Shown: positions 1 through 8,085 of the stretch, piece after piece | Numbering within the stretch: position 1 is the stretch's first letter | How the letters are laid out: each line of letters opens with the position of its first letter | Source of the DNA: Mucilaginibacter xinganensis | Lineage (GTDB): Bacteria > Bacteroidota > Bacteroidia > Sphingobacteriales > Sphingobacteriaceae | DNA length: 43,705 nt | Direction: 5' to 3' | NCBI GenBank assembly: GCA_026225055.1 | Contig: JAMFSA010000067.1 | Span: forward strand, 1 to 43,705 | Translations under genes and position numbers: made by a program | Notes under the pieces: generated by a model | The model's input: the letters and a program-made list of their open reading frames with translations, nothing else | Databases searched by the model: none | What the model was told of the DNA's origin: nothing

Positions 1-364
1 CCATAGCAATGGCTTTCAGGCTGGTGATTTCAACGCGGGCTTTCTCAATCATTTTTGCGCCTTCGGCCTGTGCGGCTTCTTTGCTTTCAGCAATGATCTT
101 TTCTTTTACTTTCCTGGCTTCAGATAAAATATCATCGCGCTCAATACGGGCTTGTTTTAATGAAGCTTCAATTTCTTCACTAAGGCGTTCCATTTCAAAC
201 TTAGCAGCATCAGCTTTGGCTAATGAGTCTTCAATAGAGCGTTCACGATCATTAATTGCGCCTAAGATCGGTTTCCATGCAAATTTGCGCAGCAGGAACA
301 ACAGTATCAAAAATGATAACGTGGTCCAAAAAACCAAACCTAATTCGGGTGTAACTAAATCCAT
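1..364 (-). CDS. atpF: ATP synthase F0 subunit b (partial, C-terminus off window)
   Basis: Subunit b of the F1Fo ATP synthase, the peripheral stalk that holds F1 to the membrane subunit a. The reading frame starts at an ATG at 364 on the minus strand and stays open to position 1, giving about 121 residues, so the C-terminal part lies outside the window. The start MDLVTPELGLVFWTT leads into one N-terminal membrane helix (about residues 5-25). A long charged, Ala/Glu/Lys-rich amphipathic helix follows (for example EEIEASLKQARIERDD), which is the family's dimeric coiled coil. It is the last visible gene of the minus-strand order atpZ, unnamed membrane gene, atpB, atpE, atpF. A 101-bp gap with a strong hairpin separates it from atpE. 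The identification is firm from architecture and position. Confidence 0.93.
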   Translation of the reverse strand, partial: MDLVTPELGLVFWTTLSFLILLFLLRKFAWKPILGAINDRERSIEDSLAKADAAKFEMERLSEEIEASLKQARIERDDILSEARKVKEKIIAESKEAAQAEGAKMIEKARVEITSLKAIAM

Positions 365-411
365 AATGTATACTTAACTTATTTTTAAGCGTATTAAATA
401 ATTTCTTTCTT

Positions 412-460
412 AAAAAAAAGAATATGCCCGGTGCCAACCGCTCCGGGATATTCTTTTTTG
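412..460 (-). terminator. Terminator-like hairpin between atpE and atpF
   Basis: Read on the minus strand, the atpE-atpF gap holds an A-tract, then GAATAT-CCCGG, an 11-nt loop, and CCGGG-C-ATATTC followed by a long T run. This is the shape of an intrinsic terminator but it sits inside the operon. The arms are about 414-431 and 443-459 on the plus strand. It may act as a partial terminator or mRNA-processing stop that makes more of the multi-copy c subunit than of downstream subunits; that role is inferred. Confidence 0.7.
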
Positions 461-465
461 TTTTT

Positions 466-735
<270 letters not shown>

Positions 736-753
736 TTAATATGTATATGAAAA

Positions 754-1854
754 TTAAATTTCGGCACCATGCTCATGGTGATGTTCTTCAACAGCCATGC
801 CTATAAACAGTGCTGTTAGCATGGTGAAAATGTAAGCCTGTAAAAATGCTACCAGTAACTCCAGTACATCCATAAATACTACGAAGGCTACCGATGCCGG
901 TGATACCCATATTGATTTTAGGATAAAGATCAACGAGATCAAACTTAAAACTACAATGTGGCCAGCGGTAATATTTGCAAACAAACGAATCATTAAAGCG
1001 ATAGGCTTTGAAAATATACCGATGATTTCAACAGGTACCATGATGATGTATAACCAAAGTGGTATATCAGGCATGAAAATGTGTTTCCAGTAATATTTGT
1101 TAGCGCTAAAACTTATTACTAATAAAACAATTAGAGATAATGATAAGGTTACCGCAATGTTACCTGTTAAGTTAAAACCTCCCGGGAAGAAAGGTATCAA
1201 ACCAAACAGGTTATTTATTAATATAAAAAAGAACAGGGTAAGCAATAATGATAAATATTTGCCATGCTTTACACCAATATTAGGGATCGCGATATCGTCG
1301 CGCACAAACACTATTAAAGGCTCCATAAATGATTGTAAACCTTTTGGCGCTTTGCCTGAGCGTTTTTTGTAAGCTGATGAAACACTGCCGAATATGATAA
1401 GCAGTATGATCATGCCCATCCACATGCTGGCAACGTTACGGGTGATTGAAAAATCAAGCACTCTTTTAGTTTCATCAGGCTTGCCCGATGCGTCAGCTAC
1501 TTTAATTTTGTCGTTTTCCAGTACGTAGGCATAATTTTTACCCTGGTAAGCCGTTTCTATATCATTAGTGCCATAGAACTTGCTCGACATGAAAACTTCC
1601 AATCCTTTATCAGTATATAATATTACAGGAAGCGGAATTGCGAATGATTTAACCAGTGGAAATGAAACATGCCAGCTATGCGCATCGCCGATGTGCTCGA
1701 AGATGGCAGGTTTTGGATCATATGGTTTATCAGTACTGTTTGCGGCATTTTCTTGTGAAAATGCAGTGCCTGAAATTGCTAAGAGTGCCACGAAAAGCGC
1801 ACAAATACGTGAAAGCTTAAATATTTTTGAGTTCAAAATCGACCTTTTTTCCAT
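754..1854 (-). CDS. atpB: ATP synthase F0 subunit a
   Basis: Subunit a (366 aa), which with the c ring forms the proton path of the ATP synthase. The essential arginine is Arg290 in KPIALMIRLFANITAGH. The last helices (VLELLVAFLQAYIFTMLTALFIG) are typical. The protein is about 100 residues longer than E. coli subunit a because of an N-terminal part with a signal-like hydrophobic stretch (about residues 13-33) and a polar domain before the first core helix; such an extension is usual in Bacteroidetes. The C-terminus is His/Glu rich (EEHHHEH). The gene starts at ATG 1854, 14 bp after the upstream membrane gene. Confidence 0.97.
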   Translation of the reverse strand: MEKRSILNSKIFKLSRICALFVALLAISGTAFSQENAANSTDKPYDPKPAIFEHIGDAHSWHVSFPLVKSFAIPLPVILYTDKGLEVFMSSKFYGTNDIETAYQGKNYAYVLENDKIKVADASGKPDETKRVLDFSITRNVASMWMGMIILLIIFGSVSSAYKKRSGKAPKGLQSFMEPLIVFVRDDIAIPNIGVKHGKYLSLLLTLFFFILINNLFGLIPFFPGGFNLTGNIAVTLSLSLIVLLVISFSANKYYWKHIFMPDIPLWLYIIMVPVEIIGIFSKPIALMIRLFANITAGHIVVLSLISLIFILKSIWVSPASVAFVVFMDVLELLVAFLQAYIFTMLTALFIGMAVEEHHHEHGAEI

Positions 1855-1868
1855 TTAAAATGAACTTT

Positions 1869-2255
1869 TTACTTTGAATTTTGGTTGCGCAAGTTACGTA
1901 ACAAACCGTAAATTTCAAAGGCCGTATTTAAGAAATATAAATACGCGAAATCTACCAGGAAATTGATCTTTTCAGGGTGTGTTTTTTTTATAAAAATAAG
2001 CACAAAAACAAGGCATGCTAACAATTTAAAGGTGGTTGCACCCAAAAAAGCACCGGCATACATCTCATTATTTTTTTGCTGAACTATCAAAACAACCATA
2101 ATAGCAACTAAGGTTAGTATGGATACAAATGCAAACATTACCCAAAAATGCTGCACCAATAAGTCGCCGTTATCAAAGTATTGTAAAAGGAGCGGGGGCA
2201 CTGCAAGCAGGCAGGTAAATAGTAAAAAGGAGAGCAGGATTTTAGAGATCTTCAA
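1869..2255 (-). CDS. Small membrane protein of the ATP synthase operon (AtpI-like position)
   Basis: A 128-aa protein with about four hydrophobic segments (near residues 5-25, 36-60, 68-90 and 98-115) and a basic C-terminus (LLRNLRNQNSK). I see no catalytic motif. Its position between atpZ and atpB is where AtpI-type assembly or magnesium-uptake helpers sit in other bacteria, so a role in assembling the c ring is plausible but inferred. The start is a TTG at 2255 that overlaps the atpZ stop (TTGA), suggesting translational coupling. The next in-frame ATG would remove the first membrane segment. Confidence 0.75.
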   Translation of the reverse strand: MKISKILLSFLLFTCLLAVPPLLLQYFDNGDLLVQHFWVMFAFVSILTLVAIMVVLIVQQKNNEMYAGAFLGATTFKLLACLVFVLIFIKKTHPEKINFLVDFAYLYFLNTAFEIYGLLRNLRNQNSK

Positions 2256-2482
2256 TTTTTGATGGATTTAAAAACAACGTAGAAGGAAATAAACACACCA
2301 ATAAGGGCCAGCATGGCTGTAACCCATTGGGTGGTATGGTTGGCAGCCTTATCAATACGGTAGCCGGCATAGGTAAACGCGCCTATAATTGCTATCATCT
2401 GGAAAGCCAGCCCAGTAAATTTAGCTATAGTACTGACGTTGCCTGAATTGCCGTCGCCATCATTTTGTTCATTTATTGGCAT
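2252..2482 (-). CDS. atpZ: AtpZ/AtpI family protein
   Basis: A 76-aa membrane protein with two transmembrane helices (FTGLAFQMIAIIGAFTYAGY and WVTAMLALIGVFISFYVVF) separated by the short charged turn RIDKAAN. This is the layout of the AtpZ/AtpI family found at the head of F-type ATP synthase operons, where it is thought to help assemble the c ring or carry Mg/Ca ions. I place the start at ATG 2482 rather than the TTG two codons upstream. It is the first gene of the minus-strand ATP synthase operon and overlaps the next gene by four bases. Confidence 0.82.
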   Translation of the reverse strand: MPINEQNDGDGNSGNVSTIAKFTGLAFQMIAIIGAFTYAGYRIDKAANHTTQWVTAMLALIGVFISFYVVFKSIKN

Positions 2483-2485
2483 CTG

Positions 2486-2493
2486 CAAATTTA
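2486..2493 (-). promoter_or_regulatory. Candidate -7 element upstream of the atp operon
   Basis: TAAATTTG on the minus strand matches the Bacteroidetes -7 consensus TAnnTTTG. It ends about 4 nt before the atpZ ATG, so a transcript from it would have almost no leader. No clear -33 TTG box was found at the usual spacing, so in this AT-rich gap it may be chance. Confidence 0.3.
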
Positions 2494-2550
2494 TTAAACC
2501 TATTGCATACTATTTAGTAATTTAGCAAAGCTTTTAATAATGGTTATACT

Positions 2551-5319
2551 TTGAGGCAAACTTCTACACCTTCTTTACCGAAAAAATTATACTTTTTCCT
2601 CTATATTCTGCTATTGGCGGGATGCTCGCTTGAAAAACCAACCGGGTTTAACCGTAGTATGCAAAATTTAACGGCCCATTATAATATTATATTCAACGCC
2701 AATAATATTTTACAGCAAAAGCAGGACGATTACGCGCTTGCCTTTATCGACTCCTACAACGAACTGCTGAACGTTTACCAGGATACCGCAGCCACACACA
2801 GCACCTCCCTTGATAAAGACCTGCAATTGGCCGTTGATAAAGCCAACAAGATCATCTATAATAAAGACCAAAGCCATTATGTTGCCGACGCGTACCTTAT
2901 AATGGGCAAGGCCAATTATTTAGGCGGCAATTATTTTGATGCTTCGGAATACTTCTCCTACGTGATACGATCATACCCTAAACAGGTGGCCATTGTACAG
3001 GAGGCACAGGCATGGAAGGCCCGCACACTTTTATACCTCGATCAACCTGCACAGGCAAAATTGGTGTTGGATACCGCTTTGCAAAGCCTCAACCCTAAGA
3101 AAATTAACCCGGCTGATGTATATGCCGCCAGGCTACAATACGATATTAATGTAAAGGATTATGCCGATGCCGAAAGCATGGCGAAACAGGCTATACAATA
3201 TACCGGCAATAGCAAACTACGTCTCCGCTGGACGTTTATTCTGGCGCAGCTACAAGAGATAGACCAAAAAAATGGGGAGGCATTGGCTAATTATAAAAAA
3301 ATAGCCAACAGCAACGCCAATTTCGAAATGTCATTTAATGCCGATCTTAACCGCATACGTATTGAGGATACCCGCAACGGGGTTAAGCTAAGCCGCACCG
3401 ACAGGTTAAAGAGTTTATTAAAAAATCCGAATAACAAGGAATTTAAGGATCAGATCTATTACCAGTTAGGTCAGCTCTATTTAGGCGATAAGGATTATAC
3501 CAACGCTGTTAAATATTATAAGCTATCTATCCGCAGCAGCGTTAAAAATCAAAACCAGAAAGGTTTATCATACCTGCGCATTGCCGATATTGATTTTAAC
3601 GATAAGGTTGATTATATAGGTGCCAAAAAATATTACGATAGTACTTTACTCACCCTATCGCCCGGCTATCCCGGCTACCAGCTCATTAAGAAAAAGACCA
3701 GCAACCTGCAACTACTTACTGATAGGCTAAAGGTGATCGCGCACCAGGATACTTTGCAGATGCTGGCGGCGCTGGATGAAAAATCGCGGACGTTGAAGAT
3801 TGATACCATGGTTAATTTGATGATAGCGGAGCAGCAGGAGGCATTAAATAGTTTGAAAGCGGCAAGTACCAATGCATCAAACACCGCTGCTAATACGGTA
3901 TTTAGTACACCGGGGGGCAGTAGTTTTTATTTTTACAACTCAAACGCGGTAAGCCAGGGGTATAATGATTTTAAACGGCAATGGGGTAGCAGAAAACTGG
4001 AAGATAATTGGCGGCGGAGCAACCGCTCAAACTCCGACCAGGCAAATAGCCTGAACTCTGCACATAATTTTGATCCTGATGCAATCGGTCAGCCTGCGGC
4101 GGTGGCTAAAACCGCGGTTACCGCTAAGGATTACCGGCAGCAAATAATAGCCGAACTGCCATTAACTCCTGAAATGATGGCGGAATCGAACCTGCAGGTA
4201 TATAATGCTTATTTTGATATCGCTAATTTTTACCGGGATATTTTGGAGGACAAAAAGGAAGCCATTGCTACCTACCTGTTAATTGAGAAGCGTTTCCCTA
4301 ATAATCCTAACCAGGCGGCTATATATTATAGTCTGTTTCGTTTATACTCACAGCTTAATGATGATGCGCAGGCCAAAATATATAAAGATAAGGTACTGAA
4401 AGATTATGCCGAAACCCCTTTTGCCAAAGTTATCCTCGACCCGGATTATGGCAAGAAAATGGATGACCAGTATGCCGAATTTAATAATTTATACAGCCAG
4501 GTGTATGACCTGTATATCAACAGAAAATATAAGGATGTAATAACCCGGGTTGATTCGGTACAATTGCAATACCCGCATAACAGGCTTGCGGCGCAACTGG
4601 CATACCTGCGTGCACTGGCAGCGGGGCATCAAGAACCTGTTACCCAGTTTAAGACCGACTTGACGCAGTTAATTGCCACTTACCCGGTCGATATGCTGAT
4701 AGTACCGCTGGTTAAACAGCATTTGCAATATATTGCTGCTAATCCGGCCGAAGTATCATCACGCCCGTATGCTTTATATACAAGAGATTCGACGGAGGTA
4801 ATGTTTACCCCGCCTGTAGCTAATCAAAAGCAAACGGAATACCGTAAACAGGGGCATTTTTCGTTGTTCTCGCAAGTAGCGGATGTGCGTAAGCCTGAGA
4901 AAAAGGATAGCCTTGCTGTGAATAAGCCGGTGGTTCCAAAAGCCGCGCCGTCGGGTATGTTCTCCATGCGCGATAGTACCAACTATTATTTTATTATAAA
5001 TGTTAGTAACGATAACCATAATCTGGCTTCTTCGCGTTTTGGTGTAGGGCAGTATAACAGGGCGCATTATACAAAAACAAATATAACCCACCAGTTAATG
5101 CAGGTTGGCGACAATAACAGGCTTATATTTGTAGGCAGCTTTATCAGTTTGGAAGAAGCGAAGGTGTATGCACGTGGTATTGTGCCGTTGCTGCCCGATA
5201 TCATGAAGATACCAAAGGATAAATACAGCTTTTTTATTATAACGAAGGAAAATCTGAATAAATTAGCCGATCAAAAAACATTGGAAAGTTACATCAGTTA
5301 CTACCAAAACAATTACTAA
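2551..5319 (+). CDS. porW: PorW/SprE-type TPR lipoprotein (type IX secretion/gliding)
   Basis: A 922-aa exported lipoprotein with a signal peptide ending in a lipobox (LLLAGC, Cys25) followed by many TPR-like helical repeats (for example AYLIMGKANYLGGNYFDASEYF, DQIYYQLGQLYLGDKDYTNAVKYY) in two blocks split by an Asn/Ser-rich linker at about 430-530. The C-terminal 110 residues (NYYFIINVSN to the end) resemble a SPOR-like alpha/beta fold. Size, lipobox, TPRs and this tail fit PorW/SprE, a lipoprotein required for type IX secretion and gliding in Bacteroidetes. The start must be the TTG at 2551: an in-frame stop lies just upstream, and the first ATG (codon 37) would remove the lipobox. It is divergent from the atp operon and 2 bp from the PBP1A gene. 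The family call is good, the exact name less certain. Confidence 0.78.
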   Translation: MRQTSTPSLPKKLYFFLYILLLAGCSLEKPTGFNRSMQNLTAHYNIIFNANNILQQKQDDYALAFIDSYNELLNVYQDTAATHSTSLDKDLQLAVDKANKIIYNKDQSHYVADAYLIMGKANYLGGNYFDASEYFSYVIRSYPKQVAIVQEAQAWKARTLLYLDQPAQAKLVLDTALQSLNPKKINPADVYAARLQYDINVKDYADAESMAKQAIQYTGNSKLRLRWTFILAQLQEIDQKNGEALANYKKIANSNANFEMSFNADLNRIRIEDTRNGVKLSRTDRLKSLLKNPNNKEFKDQIYYQLGQLYLGDKDYTNAVKYYKLSIRSSVKNQNQKGLSYLRIADIDFNDKVDYIGAKKYYDSTLLTLSPGYPGYQLIKKKTSNLQLLTDRLKVIAHQDTLQMLAALDEKSRTLKIDTMVNLMIAEQQEALNSLKAASTNASNTAANTVFSTPGGSSFYFYNSNAVSQGYNDFKRQWGSRKLEDNWRRSNRSNSDQANSLNSAHNFDPDAIGQPAAVAKTAVTAKDYRQQIIAELPLTPEMMAESNLQVYNAYFDIANFYRDILEDKKEAIATYLLIEKRFPNNPNQAAIYYSLFRLYSQLNDDAQAKIYKDKVLKDYAETPFAKVILDPDYGKKMDDQYAEFNNLYSQVYDLYINRKYKDVITRVDSVQLQYPHNRLAAQLAYLRALAAGHQEPVTQFKTDLTQLIATYPVDMLIVPLVKQHLQYIAANPAEVSSRPYALYTRDSTEVMFTPPVANQKQTEYRKQGHFSLFSQVADVRKPEKKDSLAVNKPVVPKAAPSGMFSMRDSTNYYFIINVSNDNHNLASSRFGVGQYNRAHYTKTNITHQLMQVGDNNRLIFVGSFISLEEAKVYARGIVPLLPDIMKIPKDKYSFFIITKENLNKLADQKTLESYISYYQNNY

Positions 5320-5321
5320 TT

Positions 5322-7592
5322 ATGCAAAAAAAGCAAGCAAAGCTTTCGCAACAGGATATTAAAAGATACAACGGATATATATGGAAAACCATTATTGGCT
5401 GCCTCATATTTGTTGTACTATTGATAACGTTAACCACCTTTGGTGCTTTGGGCCCGCTGCCCGGCTTTCAATATATCGAGAACCCCAAAAGTAACCTCGC
5501 TTCGCAGATCCTATCATCCGACAAACAGGTTTTAGGTACCTATTATATACAGAACCGATCACCTGTTACTTATAAGGAGCTATCGCCAAACGTGGTGAAT
5601 GCGTTGGTAGCTACCGAGGACAGTCGTTTTTATGAGCATTCAGGTATCGATTTTCAGCGGATCCCGAGTATTATATTCCATAATTTACTGGGCAGCCAGC
5701 AGGGTGGTAGTACCATTACCCAGCAACTGGCAAAAAATCTGTTTAATGGTGGCGGCAGTCACAACTTTTTTGTACGGATCACCCAAAAGTTAAAGGAGCA
5801 AATTATTGCTGTTCGTTTGGAGAGGCATTATACCAAAGAAGAAATTTTAACCATGTACCTTAATACGGTTGATTTTGGCGCTTATAACACCTTCGGCATA
5901 AAATCAGCAGCACGCACGTATTTTAATACTACGCCCGATAAGTTAACACCCGATCAGGCAGCGCTTTTGGTGGGTATGCTTAACGCGCCCGGTATCTATT
6001 CGCCCATCAACCACCCTAAGAGGGCATTGGGCCGCCGTAACCTGGTGCTCGACAGGATGAAGAAGGAAAATTATCTGAGCGCGGGCCAACTTGAAGAATT
6101 TAAGGCAAAACCGCTGGGACTTGAGTTTACCCGCATAGATCATAATGAGGGCCTTGCCCAGTATTTTAGAGCGGTGCTGAAAAAGGAGATCGTAAAAATA
6201 ATGGTGGATAAATCCATCACCAAACCCGATGGCACACCTTATGACCTCGACCGTGATGGTTTAAAGATCTACACCACTATTGATGCCACCATGCAGGGTT
6301 ACGCCGAGCAGGCGCAGCGCGAGTATATGCGCGATCTGCAGGCGCAGTTTAATGCGCACTGGCATGGGCATAACTTATGGAAAGAGATCCCAACGTTTAA
6401 AGGTTTGCTGGATACCGGAATGCGCCGCTCAGACAGGTGGAAGGAATTAAGATTAGCAGGGAAATCTGACGACGAGATCCGTGAGAATTTCAATACCCCG
6501 GATACACTGAACCTGTTTACCTGGCGTGGTAATATAGATACGGTAATGAAACCTATCGACTCGATAGTATATTGTAAATTACTGCTGCGTAACTCACTCA
6601 TGAGTATGGACCCAACCACCGGCTATATTAAAGCCTGGGTAGGCGGCATAAACTTTGAACATTTTAAGTACGACCAGGTAAAAGATGGATCGCGGCAGGT
6701 AGGTTCAACCGCCAAACCGTTTACTTATGCTACTGCTGTAGAAAATCAGGCTTTTTCACCCTGTATGCAGGTAGATAATGTGCCTGATACAAACTACACA
6801 GTTACACCCGCATGGTGCCCACACTCCGGTAAAGATGAAACAAGGCCGGGTATGCTGACCTTAACACAGGCATTGGCCTTTTCGCAAAACTGGATAACCG
6901 CTCACATAATGAAAGAGGTTACCCCTTTGCCTGTTGTTGAACTGATAAAGAAAATGGGGGTAAATAGCCCTAACCTTCAACCGTATCCTTCTATATGTAT
7001 AGGTAGTTTTGATGCAACTGTAATGGATATGACAGGTGCGTACAGCGTTTTTGCAAACCACGGTGTTTGGACACAGCCGACCTTCTTATTACGTATTGAG
7101 GATAAGAACGGGAATGTGCTATACACCAACCACAGCCAGGTAAGGCAGGCCATGAATGAGCAAACTGCTTATGTAATGACCCATATGCTGAAAGGTGTGG
7201 TTGATATACAAGGTGCAACAGGTTATAGATTACGATGGAAATATCATTTTACCAACCCCATAGGTGGTAAAACAGGTACAACGCAAAATAACTCCGACGG
7301 CTGGTTCATAGGTATTACACCGCAACTGGTAACCGGCGTTTGGACAGGCTGCGAAGACAGGGCAATCCACTTCCGTACCGAACGCCTGGGCGAAGGTGCT
7401 AACACCGCATTGCCTATATTTGCGTTATACATGAAACAGGTATATGCCAACCCGGCGCTGGGTATTAAAATGAATGTCGATTTTGCCCCGCCTAAAAACG
7501 GTGTAAGCATCAATCTTGATTGCGACCAGTATGACCAGCAAGGCCAGCAAACCAAGGATGCTAAGGATGTGGACAAGAAATTAGAGTTTTAA
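5322..7592 (+). CDS. mrcA: Penicillin-binding protein 1A (glycosyltransferase 51 / transpeptidase)
   Basis: Bifunctional peptidoglycan synthase (756 aa) anchored in the inner membrane by one helix (about residues 22-41). The GT51 domain shows the catalytic EDSRFYEHSG motif with Glu99, then GGSTITQQLAKNL and ILTMYLN. The transpeptidase domain has all three penicillin-binding motifs: Ser462-Thr-Ala-Lys465, Ser521-Gln-Asn523 and Lys650-Thr-Gly. An insert of about 100 residues (around 335-420) lies between the domains. The gene follows the porW-like gene by 2 bp and is surely co-transcribed, tying wall synthesis to the secretion/gliding lipoprotein. It is followed directly by the repeat-bracketed S23 gene. 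The function is certain; the E. coli-style symbol is by analogy. Confidence 0.93.
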   Translation: MQKKQAKLSQQDIKRYNGYIWKTIIGCLIFVVLLITLTTFGALGPLPGFQYIENPKSNLASQILSSDKQVLGTYYIQNRSPVTYKELSPNVVNALVATEDSRFYEHSGIDFQRIPSIIFHNLLGSQQGGSTITQQLAKNLFNGGGSHNFFVRITQKLKEQIIAVRLERHYTKEEILTMYLNTVDFGAYNTFGIKSAARTYFNTTPDKLTPDQAALLVGMLNAPGIYSPINHPKRALGRRNLVLDRMKKENYLSAGQLEEFKAKPLGLEFTRIDHNEGLAQYFRAVLKKEIVKIMVDKSITKPDGTPYDLDRDGLKIYTTIDATMQGYAEQAQREYMRDLQAQFNAHWHGHNLWKEIPTFKGLLDTGMRRSDRWKELRLAGKSDDEIRENFNTPDTLNLFTWRGNIDTVMKPIDSIVYCKLLLRNSLMSMDPTTGYIKAWVGGINFEHFKYDQVKDGSRQVGSTAKPFTYATAVENQAFSPCMQVDNVPDTNYTVTPAWCPHSGKDETRPGMLTLTQALAFSQNWITAHIMKEVTPLPVVELIKKMGVNSPNLQPYPSICIGSFDATVMDMTGAYSVFANHGVWTQPTFLLRIEDKNGNVLYTNHSQVRQAMNEQTAYVMTHMLKGVVDIQGATGYRLRWKYHFTNPIGGKTGTTQNNSDGWFIGITPQLVTGVWTGCEDRAIHFRTERLGEGANTALPIFALYMKQVYANPALGIKMNVDFAPPKNGVSINLDCDQYDQQGQQTKDAKDVDKKLEF

Positions 7593-7596
7593 TATG

Positions 7597-7633
7597 GTTC
7601 ATTGGTTCACTTGTTCATTAGTTCATTGGTGCA
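7597..7633 (+). repeat. Left inverted copy of a 37-bp tandem 8-mer repeat
   Basis: Four tandem copies of an 8-mer read here as GTTCATTG/GTTCATTA (one variant, GTTCACTT), ending in gtgca. Its reverse complement matches 8049-8085 at 35 of 37 positions. It lies just after the PBP1A stop and 20 bp before the S23 gene. Confidence 0.92.
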
Positions 7634-7653
7634 GAGTTCAATATTTTTAATTC

Positions 7654-8040
7654 ATGAGTTATTTTAATCTTGAAGAATTAGAGGTTTACCAATTAGCGGA
7701 GAGTTTTAGTGAGGGAATTTGGAAAGTGGTTGCCGGTTGGGATTATTTCGCAAAAGATACGGTAGGGAAACAGATGGTTCGTTCTGCTGATTCTATATCA
7801 GCAAATATAGCCGAAGGATACGGCAGATATCATTATAAAGAGAACAGGAACTTCTGCTATTTTAGCAGAGGATCAATAATAGAAACAAAAGGCTGGTTAA
7901 AGAAATCAAAAAACAGGAATCTGATAACAGAAGAAGAGTTCAATGAATTGTTTGAAAATCTCCAAACAATTCATCTCAAATTAAATGCATACATGAAGTT
8001 CATTGGTAAGGCTGCAAAAACTGAAGCCAAGGCAGATTGA
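7654..8040 (+). CDS. Four-helix-bundle protein (S23 / 23S rRNA intervening-sequence type)
   Basis: A 128-aa protein of the four-helix-bundle family first seen in intervening sequences of 23S rRNA. Typical features are the opening LEELEVYQLAESFSEGIW, the central QMVRSADSISANIAEGYGR motif, and FCYFSRGSIIETKGWL. The family forms a homopentameric barrel related to Avd of diversity-generating retroelements; its function as a free-standing gene is unknown. No reverse transcriptase or rRNA is nearby. The ATG at 7654 is the natural start. The gene sits alone between two near-perfect inverted 37-bp repeats, and the right one runs into the uvrC start codon, so the whole 7597-8085 block looks like an inserted cassette. 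Family call firm, role unknown. Confidence 0.9.
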   Translation: MSYFNLEELEVYQLAESFSEGIWKVVAGWDYFAKDTVGKQMVRSADSISANIAEGYGRYHYKENRNFCYFSRGSIIETKGWLKKSKNRNLITEEEFNELFENLQTIHLKLNAYMKFIGKAAKTEAKAD

Positions 8041-8048
8041 TCCGCTAT

Positions 8049-8085
8049 TGCACCAATGAACTAATGAACTAATGAACCAATGAAC
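8049..8085 (+). repeat. Right inverted copy of the 37-bp repeat, containing the uvrC start codon
   Basis: tgcac followed by four tandem 8-mers CAATGAAC, TAATGAAC, TAATGAAC, CAATGAAC (the first shares bases with the leader). The last 8-mer supplies the ATG of uvrC at 8080 and its second codon AAC. Matches the reverse complement of 7597-7633 at 35 of 37 bases. Confidence 0.92.

Larger units (their letters stand above)
7597..8085. mobile_element. Putative S23 cassette bounded by inverted repeats
   Basis: A 489-bp block of left repeat, S23-type gene and right repeat in inverted orientation, wedged between the PBP1A stop and the uvrC start. The inverted termini, single small gene and tight fit suggest a mobile or once-mobile unit. 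No transposase and no clear target duplication was seen. This is an inference from structure; alternatives are a hairpin pair acting on mRNA, or a locally amplified 8-mer. Confidence 0.5.

Noticed and set aside
7654..8040. S23 protein as Avd accessory of a diversity-generating retroelement
   Set aside because: No reverse transcriptase, template repeat or variable repeat lies in the neighbouring genes; the family relation alone is not enough.
8049..8085. Tandem 8-mers as a CRISPR array or simple phage-type repeat
   Set aside because: The units are directly adjacent with no spacers, and the same block occurs inverted at 7597-7633; no cas genes are present.
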